A stretch of DNA of 64,000 nucleotides from Filosporella fistucella (GCA_030077755.1 JAQJZZ010000008.1:4216001-4280000); one strand, 5' to 3'; counted from the stretch's first letter, positions 1-11,269 are shown. Notes: generated by a model from the letters alone, not told the origin. Translations and numbers: made by a program.

Positions 1-493
1 GCGAGGTTGTCTGATAGAGACCATATCTTGACAACAGCATCTGCTGAGCCGGTAACAAAGATATTTGGCGAGCGGCTTGAAACTCCTATACAATTTATAG
101 AAGCTCCATGATCCTTGAGTGTCTGAACACAAGCATATCTCTCAGATGAGCTTTTTGCCCATATTCTAACCGTTTTGTCGACCGAACCACTGATGATCAA
201 TCCAGGTGATTCAGGGATGAACTTGACAGCATTTACAGTATCTGTATGACCAGTAAGGAGATCAAATATACCGCGTACATTGCCTTCAGGGTCCTGCTTC
301 AATTAGACATGATCTATATCGGAAATGGTTTCATCATGGACGATATTGATCACGGGATACAGCTTACTTGAGGTCGCCATAGAGCAACATTCCTATCAGC
401 TCCAAAAGCTAATAAACCTGTGATATCCCAATCGGCTGCAGATGGATGACGATTTGCGCCCGCTGAGAGGTACTCTGCGTTACATTGACTCAT
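1..493 (-). CDS. ELP2: Elongator complex subunit 2 (5' part, runs off the left edge)
   Basis: WD40-repeat scaffold subunit of Elongator, the cytoplasmic complex that starts the mcm5/ncm5 modification of wobble uridine (U34) in tRNA. Exon 1 is 493-368 and encodes 42 residues. It starts MSQCNAEYLSAGANRH and continues to GLLAFGADRNVALWRPQ, which resembles the Elp2 N-terminus (an 'ANK...AFGA...ALW' pattern in yeast). An intron at 367-294 has a GTAAGC donor, a CTAATT branch region and a GCAG acceptor. Exon 2 (293 to the edge) continues with DPEGNVRGIFDLLTGH, then WD blades reading GLIISGSVDKTVRIW and IFVTGSADAVVKIW. The next upstream ATG, in another frame, is closed by a stop after four codons, which supports 493 as the start. 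Most of the gene lies outside the window. It is divergent to URM1. Confidence 0.85.
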
Positions 494-970
494 CGTGAAT
501 TCATGTGCGAGTGGACCTGTATTGAGAGCAGTACTTTCGAGTGTTGGGGCTCATTCACTCATATTTCAAATATTAAAATGATTTTTTGACGCGTGGTGGA
601 GTTTGCTGGTGGATCATGAATTTTGTTATTGATTATGATACAATCAGGTTTTGTTCGGCTGAAGAAATTTCGCCAACATCGTGAACAAATCTCTACTTCC
701 TGTCTCTGTACAATTACATCCTCCTATAACTAGAACTTTGCTTTCCAAAGTAACTTCACTTCATGATCTCTATTTTCAAATCACAACTTAAGATATATAT
801 AAGTACATCTATTTTAAGATCATCCCGCACAGCAAAATCAATATATTGCAGCAGAAGTAACAAAAATAACGGTCGGCGCTAAGCGAGCTTCAAACGCAAT
901 ATTTTTGATCTAACTTCCTCTTCTCCCATCACCATCTTCTAAACTTCTCCAAATATCACCCAACCAAACA
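494..970. promoter_or_regulatory. Shared divergent promoter of ELP2 and URM1
   Basis: The 477 bp between the two start codons contain no gene. The side next to URM1 (about 880-970) is rich in CT and CAA, ending in ACCAAACAATG, as is common in fungal leaders. I saw no clear TATA box. Its role as a bidirectional promoter is inferred from the head-to-head arrangement. Confidence 0.55.
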
Positions 971-1682
971 ATGACTTCACAACTTCCTACCCCTCCCTCT
1001 CCCGAGTCTCCCGAGGAGATTCCTATCTTGGTCGAATTCACGTATGCTTATATCCTAGAAATTCCGTGGGGGTGAGCTAATTATTCTAGTGGTGGCCTGG
1101 AAATGTTATTCTCCAACGAACGCAAACATAATCTATCAGTCCCTGCAAAAGATAACCAGGGGAATGCTGTTACCATCGGCTGGCTCATAGATTATCTCTG
1201 CGACGAAGTAATGAACGATACCAGAAAAGAGATGTTCATCCTTGATGGTCACGTGTAAGCCCATTTCTTTCAATTCTGCAATTGGATCTTCACCGCTTTC
1301 ACCGCCTTCCCCAACGATTTTCCACGATCAAATCAATCTCTTCCACATTTCATTATCTCTGGATGAGATCTATAATATCATGCATATATACATCAGCTTG
1401 TCATGGATATTGAACCAGCTCCCCCTCGCGAACTCTTCACCGTTTCATCATAAACATGTGTTTCGTTATCGTCCAAACATATATTATTTTGCTTCCAAGA
1501 CAAGAGCATGCAATGAACTGTTTATTGCGCTGGTATTTGAATCGAAACTGACATATGCACGTAGTCGACCAGGAATCCTTGTCTTGATAAATGATGCAGA
1601 TTGGGAACTTGAGGGGGAAGCCACTTACGCCCTGCAACCTAAGGATAATATCCTTTTCGTTTCGACACTTCATGGAGGCTGA
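971..1682 (+). CDS. URM1: Ubiquitin-related modifier 1 (Urm1)
   Basis: Sulfur carrier and ubiquitin-like modifier. Its C-terminal Gly-Gly is thiocarboxylated by the E1-like Uba4, and the sulfur is used for 2-thiolation of U34 in tRNA; it also serves in protein urmylation. Exons are 971-1041, 1090-1254 and 1565-1682, giving 117 residues. After a Pro/Glu-rich N-terminus ([16 protein letters not shown]), the beta-grasp fold is visible as [14 protein letters not shown], then [27 protein letters not shown] and the family-typical tail LFVSTLHGG followed directly by the stop. Intron 1 is 48 nt. Intron 2 is 310 nt, long for this window, and its flanking codons join as H-V-R-P. The ORF starting at 1242 is only intron plus last exon. 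Confidence 0.95.
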
Positions 1683-1799
1683 GTTTTGGGGAAACCAATC
1701 GATATTTACGCATTCATTACCGCCATCACACCATTATTTGTACTACCGGAGGTTTCAATATTCAGCTTCACCGTTGATGCATTAGATCTTGCTTTGGTT

Positions 1800-2230
1800 G
1801 TCAGCTTGTCTATACGGATTACCTTTTTAGTCGTCAGGTTCTCAACTCTATTGCGTCTTAGCCATCAGCTTGTATTTCGAACGTTACCCTAGGTATTGCA
1901 GGCGATACTTGCCTACCCTTGTCATCAGGTTTCAAGCCGACATGCTCTGATGGGATTTTACTTGGAATTATCTAGTCCAATCGTTGGCTTTTATTCGGAA
2001 TCGCCTCATCCCAGCGTCAGCTCGTCAATTTACCCGATGGCTTATCTCGACGTTTTACCTCCACATACCTATCGAAGCAGGCTTGCCTCTCCTTATCCAT
2101 GAGATTGCCAACCCAATTTACCATTACCATATACACACTCGCCACCGAATCCCTTATCACCACCTCGTCTATCCGGTCTATTTCGCCTCGATCCATCAGC
2201 TCGTCTATCCGGTTTTCAACACACCATCAC
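1800..2230. repeat. Degenerate minisatellite-like array, period about 30-36 bp
   Basis: Variants of TCAGCTYGTCTATYCGG recur at about 1801, 1834, 1865, 1924, 2017, 2164 and 2196, with steps near 30 bp or multiples of it. The best-matched copies are at 1801 and 2196. Copies have diverged strongly, and no protein frame is kept across them. Confidence 0.4.
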
Positions 2231-3669
2231 ATCTCAATATGCATGCAACCCATCTCATATGTCTTCCCTCGTCAACTCATTCCGATTCCTTGCCCTAGTC
2301 AGATCTACTTGCATTCCAGGGGATACAAAATAGGAATAATGTGTCATGAAATGCGAGGACGATCAAAGAGACAAGGCAAGACATCTGTATGCTAAGTCCT
2401 GAGTCCTTCCCCATGCTCTCAAGTGGCTAGGATCGAGGATGAAGTAGAAGCAGCCAGTACAATGCAGTACATCACAGCCTTGTGTGATAGGGAATAAATG
2501 GCTGGAAAGCACAACATCAGCACGTGATCTCACCCAAGGAAGTACCCTGCATGATCCGCACTAGGATAACCCCACACTTATGATCCTTTCACCGTTCATC
2601 TCAGACATCGCCGACCTGCACATCGACGCTTTGAGATGGATTGTAGGAAGGGCTTAGTATGGGCAGATGGGGGGGCTTGAATTGGGAGAATGGCATTTTG
2701 GTATGATGTCCAGGATGATGCACTGAGAATTGAAAAGGTGGTGACCAGCAACATGCAAGATGCAGCTTTGAATGTATGTTTTCTTTTAGTCCTCGGCACT
2801 GGCGCAAACCTTGAACCTGAATATCAGATCATATCGACGTACTCTTTCTCGGCTCCTGGTATCTGGCTTTGAGTTTAGTATTATGTACTATGAACGCCAG
2901 ACAGCGGAAGTCTGTGCCGTACGTCGATTGTGTACCTTTACTACCTACGAACCACGGAAATGCTGCAGCGCATCGCATCGCATACAAGCGGTGGACGAAC
3001 TGCTGGTACAACCACATTGAGCTTGACATGGATGGGCATTTACATTACGATACCTTCCTTACCTACATAGCTACATATCTACCTAATACTTGCATGCATG
3101 GATCAATCAAATAATCAACCTATGGTATCTGTTTCCTCGTCTTATTATCATCACACATCACGCATCTAGCTCTAGCATCTAGCATCTCCCAACACATCTC
3201 ACCTACCTACCTAGCTACCAGACAAAATCTCACAAACCACTCCGTCCATCCAGCTTAAAGCACAGTACGAGAGATGTCAAACCTGCATCCTAGCCCATCA
3301 ATCGCATCTCTGAAGCACCCTTGTTCGTGACAGAGACGTGACACTGACATCGGCAAGCTCCAGGTTTAGACGTTGGACCTAGAACCTAGACTAGCCTCTA
3401 CTGCCTTGCTCGCTCGCTGCCGCCCGGAGACCTAACTCAGCCGAGAGCAATTCCCACGTCTGGCATATCAATTTTACCTTACCTTACGCAGGCTTGGACA
3501 ATTATTTTCGTAAGGCTGTTACATACCTTTTTTGAGGAGTAGGTAAGGTAAGGCAGAGCCAGTACCAATGCATGCAAACCTTCACCTTCACCGCAAAACA
3601 GCATCTCTCTCAATGAAGTAGAGGAGAAAAATTTTAAATCCCTCGATCTCTCAATGTAACCTTAGATCT

Positions 3670-4059
3670 ATGCGCGATTTATCTCCCTCTCCTCTTCTCC
3701 TGCCTCAACCTCCATCCTACCTATCATCCTCTGTAAAACCGAAAAGCCTTCTCCGGACAAAAAACCATTCACCTCCCATCACCACCTTCCAGGAAAGTCT
3801 ATCTCAATCCAGTAATTCCCTGGAACCCACCCAAATCTCCTCTAAATCCACTCCATCGAACCCATCACCTACCGCAACTCTCATACATGATGGTGTAACC
3901 CTCCTCATAAACGGTACGACCAAGACTGCATACCGGGGACGCGGGTTAAACATCCCCTCGCTTCGCTTCGTCCCCTCCCTCCCTCCCTTCCGATTACCAG
4001 CCAGACAGTCAGACCGACCGAAACCAGGGGCCCGTCCCCGTGTTCCTAATCCTACCTAG
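3670..4059 (+). other. CT-rich leader-like open frame (129 codons), probably non-coding
   Basis: An open frame starting MRDLSPSPLLLPQPPS is Ser/Pro/Leu-rich only because the DNA is CT-rich. It has no domain and no plausible spliced continuation. The stretch looks like a transcribed leader or promoter-proximal CT tract rather than a gene. A real short protein cannot be excluded. Confidence 0.3.
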
Positions 4060-4401
4060 GTACCTCGAGGTAAGTTATATGTTCTGTCATCCGTACGGCT
4101 GATAAGCGCCATGCCACGCCACGCCCCATCTCGCCTCCACGTCTCTAGCTTGCAGGGCAGCGAAAGCATGGATGGGGAAGAGGTTACGTGATGTAATCGC
4201 CTCTTTCATGTTTGTCTCGCCGGCGGGAAGGGTTATGTAAGTTTTAAATTTTAAGTGTGTATAATATGCGTGTATGTATGTGTGTTTGATATATACATAG
4301 CTGAGGTAGATATTATAGGTACGTACCTTCCCTGGGGTAGGTAAGGAGAGTGGGATTTTTCATATCGGTGGGGAATATGAGTGATAGAGGGATAGATGAG
4401 G

Positions 4402-4421
4402 AGATAAAGATAAAGATAAAG
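4402..4421. repeat. (AGATAA)n microsatellite
   Basis: About three copies of AGATAA inside a longer purine-rich run (about 4378-4460). Confidence 0.6.
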
Positions 4422-4545
4422 AGAAAGGTAGAGAGAGGTAAAAGGAGGCGTAGAAAGAGGGGGAGGGCTGAAAAGAGTGAGATTATAAGATTACCGTGCA
4501 TATCATCTGCATAATCGGATGCGTGACTTGTTCACGGTAGATAGA

Positions 4546-4570
4546 ATAGGATAGGATAGGATAGGATAAG
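4546..4570. repeat. (ATAGG)n microsatellite
   Basis: Four perfect ATAGG units and a fifth with one change (ATAAG), in a row. Confidence 0.8.
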
Positions 4571-6060
4571 CTATTAACTCCTGAATCATGGGGGATAAGA
4601 GATCTCGATAGATACCGATCGATTTCCATCGCAGTATCGATGCATCTCCTACGCGATACGCTATCTAGATCGCAACCGTACTAATCCTATAGCTCATATA
4701 ACACAGCGCAATTCTGAATCAAGAAAGTAGTACCTAAGATACTCCTATATAAACTTACACCATTACGAGTATTAAATGAAATATAAAAAATAAGGATGCA
4801 TTTCATTAGTAGAGATACAGATGCTGCTTGTTATGGACTAGCTACCCCACACGAAGAGACTTAGATCATCATATTATAACCAAAGCCATCTCTGGATCTA
4901 CATAGATACGAGATTAAGATTAAGAGAGATGAAGTAAGGAGGTAGATGAGGGAATCTCCGAAGAATAAAATGAAATGAGACGAAACGTGTTATTGTAGTA
5001 AATTCGATATATCATTTCTACTAGATGGCGGGGAGAGAGCCGAAATGAAGGGATTTTCTGTCGGTTTTTAGGAGGGAGGCGAGGTATGGATCTAGCAGTG
5101 GTTTGTTTCCCCTGAGGTAGACTGGTTTTTGAGATGAAGGGGTTAAAATGGTTAGGTTCTTTAGGGTTGTGAGGGAATGGTATGGTAATTTCGTCGAGTG
5201 GCGATTGGCAGTGTAGGGTGAAGTATTTGGTGTGCCCCTGGCTTTGAGGATGTTTAGAGACGTGGAATGAGTGAGATGTTAGAGGTGAGCTGCTCTACAA
5301 TGATTACTCTATATCATGGCAAATCACTTTGGTTAAATGGAAAACTATGTGTATGGTTTAGGAATAATAATATTTCCCATCATCTCCTCACACTCATCAC
5401 TATCTACTCTCCTCCCCATCTAACTATATACTTCTCCCCTCCGCTCTCCAAAGATCAGATAAACAAACCACCCATATAGCCAAGGGCTAAATCTCGAAAA
5501 ATAAAAAAACCACCTCGCGTACTATAATCTTCCGCTTCCGCTTCGCAGACAATGATATCGATCCCAAAACACAAGATCCTAAGAACTGATACAGCCGCCC
5601 AAAGCAATAAAGGAAAGCTCGTCTTCTACCAGACTCGCCCGATGATGAGTAAAATATAAATTGTGCCTCCTTCTTTTTTTGTGCTGTGCAATAGTTTGTA
5701 CTATGATAATGAATGAATGGATGAAGGAAAAGGATTGAAAGGGGGGTTAAGATATACACCAGATTCCCTTTCTTATCCTGAAAGAGAGATGAAGAGGAAA
5801 AAAAACATTAACTAAGCAAGAACGAAAAGCAAAAGGTAAAGAAACTTGAATGAGAAAGGAAACAACACAACTCGCTGACAATCATATCCTCCAAAATGCG
5901 CAAGGGTTCCGAACCGCGAAATTCCACAACGCTTTCCATCCTCTTCTAAAGACCTTTCCATGAAACTACCTCCCAATATTTCAGCTGCTGATGTGAATCT
6001 ACCTCCCATTCCTGACTGTGCCGATGTATGTATATATGTACCATGTGTTGCGTTGTTCGA

Positions 6061-6079
6061 TGTGTGTGTGTGTGTGTGT
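6061..6079. repeat. (TG)n dinucleotide repeat
   Basis: Nine uninterrupted TG units, located about 220-240 bp beyond the stop codon of the minus-strand transcription factor, probably within or next to its 3' untranslated region. Confidence 0.85.
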
Positions 6080-6299
6080 AGTGGGGGTATGTCGTGTCGT
6101 GCCTCGTGATAAGTATATAATAGTACAACTCTCTTCTATCCCTCTGATGTGCTCATCGCTTCGTTATTCCCTCCTTTCCTGACCTGTCGCTCACTCCGTT
6201 CCCATCCAGCATAGCCAAGCCTAGCCAGTATTCCATCCGTCCCTCATCACTCATCTCTCATCCTTCATCTCTCGTTCAACTCATCATCTCTCTTCTTGC

Positions 6300-8617
6300 T
6301 CAATAAATCCTATCTCCAAACGCTAAATCACCTCCTCTTCCACCACCTAAACCAACCACATGACCATGTCCTTCCTCGAACCCATCAGATGGTGCATCAT
6401 CATAACATGTACCTACAGAACTTGCACCTCCTGAACCAGACATAGAAGAATGTCCACTGTGTTGAGAAGACTCATCAACATCAAACATTTCGTAGTCGCG
6501 ATGAGAGTGGTTGTGAGCATGTGTGTGATTATGATTGTTCGAGTTGTGTGCGGTTGGTAGGATATTTCCATTTCCAAGATTGATGGTGTTTGATCGAGAA
6601 GTAGAGGACATGTATCCGCTTCCGGCGGCGCTGGTGGTTGATCCAGAGAGTGAGTTCAAGGAATGACTTCTCATACCATTGCTTCCAACTTTCCTGTCCT
6701 TTCCTCGTCCCTTGATACCCTTGTTGGAGTTCTTGTATAGGTTTGCAAAGTACTCCCAGAGTTCCTTGTCAGCGGCATGAACGATATCTCCATCCTTGAT
6801 GGAAGCGAATTTTTGCGTTAGGGAGCGAATTGTTGAGATGTGGAACTTGTTTTGGTGTGACTGTGGAGATTGTTAGTTGACTTATTCTAGGAGAGTTTGA
6901 GGTGTGGTAGAGGTAGATTTGTTGAGTGGTAGGAGGGCCGAGAGGGGAAGGAAAGAGGGGATAGGGGATGACGATGAGATGAGCTGATGAGTGAGAAACT
7001 CAAAATGCATAACATTGCATTTGCATCTATGCACATCATTCAAATCTAAATCATTTCATCACTCCACTTTCACTTGAATAGGAGGCACTACAGCTGCAAC
7101 TACTGCAACTACTGCCCTGCGCATACAATATCGTGGCTGGCGACCCCAAAAGCAAACAAAACTTCAAATGAAACAGGGGAGTTGAAACAATCGCCACTTG
7201 ATACCCTGCAAATTGATCTGCGCTGTATGAGGTGATATGGTCTAGAAGGTAAGAAAAAGGAGTTTGTTTTGTGATACTGAGTCGATTGACTAGATCGATT
7301 CGAGGTATGTGCGTTCGGTAGGAGGGAAATGCAGGAGAGATGTGGATGCAGGGTGGAAGGTGCTCTGCCTGATACAAGCAATGTGTGGCTCGTAAAGCAG
7401 AATGTACTATCCACCGAGCAAATGATGCCAGAGTGTAGGTTTGATTGTGCAAGGCATATGAAGTGATGCTGTGAATATGCAGACTCGGAACCAAAAATGC
7501 ATTCAAATCGAAAAGAACATACCTTCAAGTTTCCCAACTGAGTGAACTGCTTGCCGCACTCATCCAATCGACATAGATAAGGTTTTGACTGATCGTGAAC
7601 AATCTTATGAGCTCGAACGTTGCCACGTTGAGCAAATCGTTTACCGCAGATTTCGCATTGGTATGGTCGTTCACCAGTGTGACGGCGTTCGTGAGTCTAA
7701 ACTTGTTAGAATGATTTTAACCGATTGTTGAATGCAGAGAGACATACCTTCAAGTTTCCAAGTTGAGAGAATGATCTTCCACATCCAGGTTCTTTGCAAG
7801 GCTATTACTGTTAGTAATACTCCCACATCTAAACAGGAATACCTACATATGGCTTCACACCGGTATGTGCCCTCTCATGTATATCCAAATGAGTCTTTTG
7901 ATAGAAACTCTTTGTACAATTCTCAATCGTACATTGATACCTCTTCTTCCCACCCTTACTCGACCCATCATCCTGCGTACCCGGCTGCGTGAGCTTATAT
8001 TCCCTTTCACTCATTGAATGAACAGGACTCGAAGCATACCCTCCACTCTGCGGGACAGGTTGCCTGTAGGGAGGAGTACGAGATGCACCTACCACAGTTC
8101 TTGTCTGTTCGGCAGTAGAAGATGGCTGTGGAGTTGGAGTCTTGGATTTAGCTTGAATAGCTTTCATGAGTGTATCGACTTCTGTACCAAAGACAACTTC
8201 ATTGCCTGGAATTGGTGAGGTGATGGTTTTGGTTGTGAATGATGGTGTATTTGGTACAGTCCAGAGAGGTTCGTTCTTGATAGGTGGACTTTGACTGTGA
8301 TGTTCTTCGATATAACCTTGTCGAGTCGTTCGAGCAAAAGACATATTTCTGTCATCTGTTTGAATTAATCGTGGTAATGGTCTTTGTTGTATGAAGTTGT
8401 TGGCAAATGCTGGTATCAAACCATTCGATCCAGGTCCAGTATATGCTCCAAAACTGAATGGATTATGTTGCATTTGTGTTGCAACCATGTTGGTGTTCGA
8501 ATTTGGACCACTGAAAGCATGTGCTGTAGCATATTGAGGAGCCATAATAGCTCTTGTCAAAGCTGCTGATGATGTTGCTCTTGAATCGTATCCTTGAATC
8601 AAACCAGAAATGTCCAT
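6300..8617 (-). CDS. Four-finger C2H2 transcription factor, Azf1-like
   Basis: Nuclear DNA-binding regulator. Exons are 8617-7847, 7801-7748, 7696-7523 and 6860-6300, giving 519 residues if translation starts at [11 protein letters not shown]. The frame stays open upstream to about 8785, so a longer N-terminus is possible. Residues 1-220 are Gln/Ser/Pro-rich. Four C2H2 fingers follow: C229/C234/H247/H251, C259/C264/H277/H281, C289/C292/H305/H309 and C317/C322/H335/H340, with linkers such as HTGERPYQC. After the last finger comes [12 protein letters not shown], then [20 protein letters not shown], a tail I associate with the Azf1 family (carbon-source and stress regulators in yeast). The C-terminus is His/Asn-rich ([14 protein letters not shown]), then Gly/Ser-rich. 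Introns 2 and 3 fall at the same place inside fingers 2 and 4; intron 3 is 662 nt. No other convincing gene lies within 4.6 kb downstream or 19 kb upstream. Confidence 0.9.
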
Positions 8618-9950
8618 TGGGTAGAAAGTTTCGATGGTTTGATGAGTATGTTGTTCGGCCCAACGTCCCCAGGCCTGATGGCCTGGTGCTTGTGCTGTAA
8701 CTGCCAGCGTGACGGTATTGTCTTGCTTAAACGCAAGACTATCAATGGTATTATTGTCGTGAGGTTGCAAGAAATCAAATGTCCGCCGTAAGAAAGATTA
8801 GAAAGTTGTTGCCAGTTGTAGATGATTTCGATGTTGATGGTGATGAGGAGGAGGAGGAAGATGATGAAGAAGTCGTTATATGCAAGTGATTAAACAACCG
8901 TCGAGAGTCTTAAGTCAAATAGATTATGTGACACCAACTGAACTGATGTGCAACTGGGATGAGATGAATTTGAGGGGTGCCAATCGTTCGGTATTTGTCT
9001 CCGAGATACAAAAGTTGGCTACAGATCTCTTCATATACAGATTTCAGACCCTCAGCCCCCCACCCCACTGGTAGCAATGATCGAGGTGGTTCAAGAGTTC
9101 TCATCCCGCGTCGGGCAAGTGACACTCTACCAATAGCAGCCACTTTACCAGGAAGTCTAAGAATTGAAACAGACAAGGCTGCTGAGTACGCTGTAATGTC
9201 CTCATAGTGACACTGTTGAGTTGTATCTCCCCATACTGAGTGTATAGAGTAGGAGTATAGAGAGTCAACGAAAAGGAGCTAAATGGAAAGAGTGGCAGTA
9301 CTTGTCCAAGTTGACCAGGGGGGGTATTACTGGGGTCTGTGACGGCAGAATCGATTTGAGAGACAGTGTAGATGATGAGAAGACCAATCCAGACGGAGCC
9401 TGGTGGATGTTGGTGGCATGTCCATGGCAGATGGTTTGCAATGCTTTTGGACGTCAGATCTGGACTTGGGGGGGTGGTGGTGGATTGTGGATGTGGAGTG
9501 GAGGGGAGGGGTGTGAAGTGGGAATTTTGAGGGTGGAATATGTGAGTGGGAGTGAAGAAGGGTAGATAGGACCAGAAGAGGATTAGAGGGAATTGGGGTT
9601 GTTTAGTGTGTGGTAGTGGAAGATATGGTCAGAGTAGGCTTGTGTAGGCGTAGTGGCAGGCGTTATTAGTGTTAACATGGGGAGGAGGGAGTGACCGGAC
9701 GGGGCGTGAAGGGAATTTTTCAGTTGGCGACTAGAGTGAAAAAGGACTAAAGTCTCGAAACTAGAGGTAGATTACTAGGACTAGGATTTGATTGACACTG
9801 ACAACAACTATAGTAATTATTTATTATTATTTTGAGGAGAGAACGGGGCGATTAAGGGAACAGGGCAGGACATGGACCTGGCAGGGCCTTATTCCGTAGC
9901 GTAGAGGATCTGAGTGCATTGGCTGCAGGTAACTAGCCTCGATCAACTCG

Positions 9951-9993
9951 AACCTGAACCTGACCTGACCGACCTGAACCTGAACCTCAACCT
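9951..9993. repeat. (AACCTG)n-like repeat
   Basis: An imperfect hexamer array of AACCTG with TGACC and CAACCTCC variants. It is internal and too degenerate to be a telomeric tract. Confidence 0.6.
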
Positions 9994-10172
9994 CCTACCC
10001 GGCACCGAGAAGTGTAGGGGTTATAGCGGCTGTTTACGGGAGGAATCTGGAGGGGAGGGTGGATAGTAAGTGAGTGAGGCAGATGGTCGGTAGGGGATTG
10101 GATGCGTTGTGTATGTAGGTAAGGCAGGTAAATGTGGTGGTGGTCGAGTTGTATTTACAGGCAGGGGGAGGG

Positions 10173-10192
10173 GTGAGTGAGTGAGTGAGTGA
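10173..10192. repeat. (GTGA)n microsatellite
   Basis: Five tandem GTGA units, followed by GTGAT variants. Confidence 0.8.
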
Positions 10193-10330
10193 TGTGATGT
10201 GAAGTGAGGTAAAGACATGAATTGAGATAGAGTAAGGTATGAGGCATGCAAGTCGTAGATACGATGATGGTACTGGATACAAATGCTGGCTCTACTGCTT
10301 TCCCCTCTTACTGTTGGTCTACTGCTGGCT

Positions 10331-10380
10331 GCTCTCTTCCTCTTCGTCTTCGTCTTCCTCTCCCTCTCCTCTCCCTCTTA
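10331..10380. repeat. CT/CGT-rich polypyrimidine tract
   Basis: Fifty bases dominated by CTTC, CGTCTT and CTCCCT units with almost no adenine on the plus strand. It gives poly-Ser/Leu open frames that I regard as artefacts. Confidence 0.6.
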
Positions 10381-10580
10381 CTTCGCTGCACCCCAAAAGA
10401 GGTCAAAGACATTGGCGGTACCATCTTTCACTCTCTGGACTGGTACCAGGTTCAAGGATCTTGCGAGGCACCAAACACGATCTGAGATGGGCGGGGGGAA
10501 AAACTTGACGAGGGTGTTAGAATCCTGGGCGATTGGACTACTGGACTGCTGGTTCACTGACGAGGGTCATTTCTGCATGC

Positions 10581-10612
10581 AGGACCAGAACCAGAACCAG
10601 ATTCAAAGCCAG
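10581..10612. repeat. (CCAGAA)n-like repeat
   Basis: Three near-perfect CCAGAA units followed by AGCCAGAGCC variants. Confidence 0.55.
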
Positions 10613-11182
10613 AGCCATAATCAGAGGCTGCGAGGCACTTGGACATACCTTACTGTACCATCCATACATGGACATGCACCCAGTTTGAAAGTCCAGACAC
10701 TCACACAGAATAGAGGACCCCTCCATATACAGGGCTGGTATACCAAGTTCGCAGTCAGATAGAGGCTGGTGTGAGTTATGGTTGATGGGACTGGCTGCTG
10801 CATGTACAATGAATAACCTTACCTACCTACCGAGAACCGCACATTGATACGGTACGGTAATTACGATGTTGAGCAGGGACCAGCCAGAGATAGATACCTG
10901 GAGTTCTGTAGAGAATATACCACACCGTCAAGTACCTCATCTATATGGATACACCACACCGCAAAATTCTACTCAACTCACCTCGCTGGCATCACTGCAT
11001 CATCCGATTACGAGCAGCGAAATAGTGGAGAAAAGGCTGGATATTGATGAGGGGATAGGATATTTGGAGAGACAGTGGAGGAGATGGAAGGCAGGAGATG
11101 ATAGACAGGTAGGCATTTAGTATGATCTGGATTATCTTTATCATACCTTACTCCAGGTCTGTAGTATACGGGTAGCTCAGCA

Positions 11183-11269
11183 CCAGTGTCAGGGTCAGTG
11201 TCGGCGTCGGCGTCGGTGGGTGTCAGTGTCAGTGCAGTGCCAGTGCCAGTGCCAGCAGTCAGTCAGTGA
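11183..11269. repeat. Hexamer mosaic (GTCAGT / GTCGGC / GCCAGT)n
   Basis: About 87 bp of drifting six-base units: first GGTCAGTGTC, then three GTCGGC-type units, then GTCAGT, then three GCCAGT units, ending in CAGTCAGTCAGTG. It looks like a microsatellite that has changed its unit several times. Confidence 0.7.

Larger units (their letters stand above)
1683..6299. other. Gene-poor interval between URM1 and the C2H2 factor
   Basis: No ORF here shows a recognisable domain or can be extended through splice sites. The stretch holds a degenerate repeat (about 1800-2230), TACC/TAGG-rich and CT-rich runs, a leader-like open frame at 3670-4059, and short purine-rich microsatellites near 4.4-4.6 kb. 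About 5500-6299 is probably the 3' untranslated region and terminator of the minus-strand transcription factor. Confidence 0.6.

Noticed and set aside
7051..7567. Two 151-152-codon minus-strand open frames inside the transcription factor gene
   Set aside because: They lie almost wholly in the 662-nt intron 3. One of them simply reads through the end of exon 3 ([14 protein letters not shown]).
9951..9993. AACCTG repeat as an internal telomere-like tract
   Set aside because: The unit is not the fungal telomere repeat TTAGGG/CCCTAA and the array is short and irregular.
10239..10762. Overlapping open frames (79-159 codons) near 10.3 kb
   Set aside because: They are produced by the polypyrimidine tract (Ser/Leu/Pro strings) and simple repeats and have no domain.
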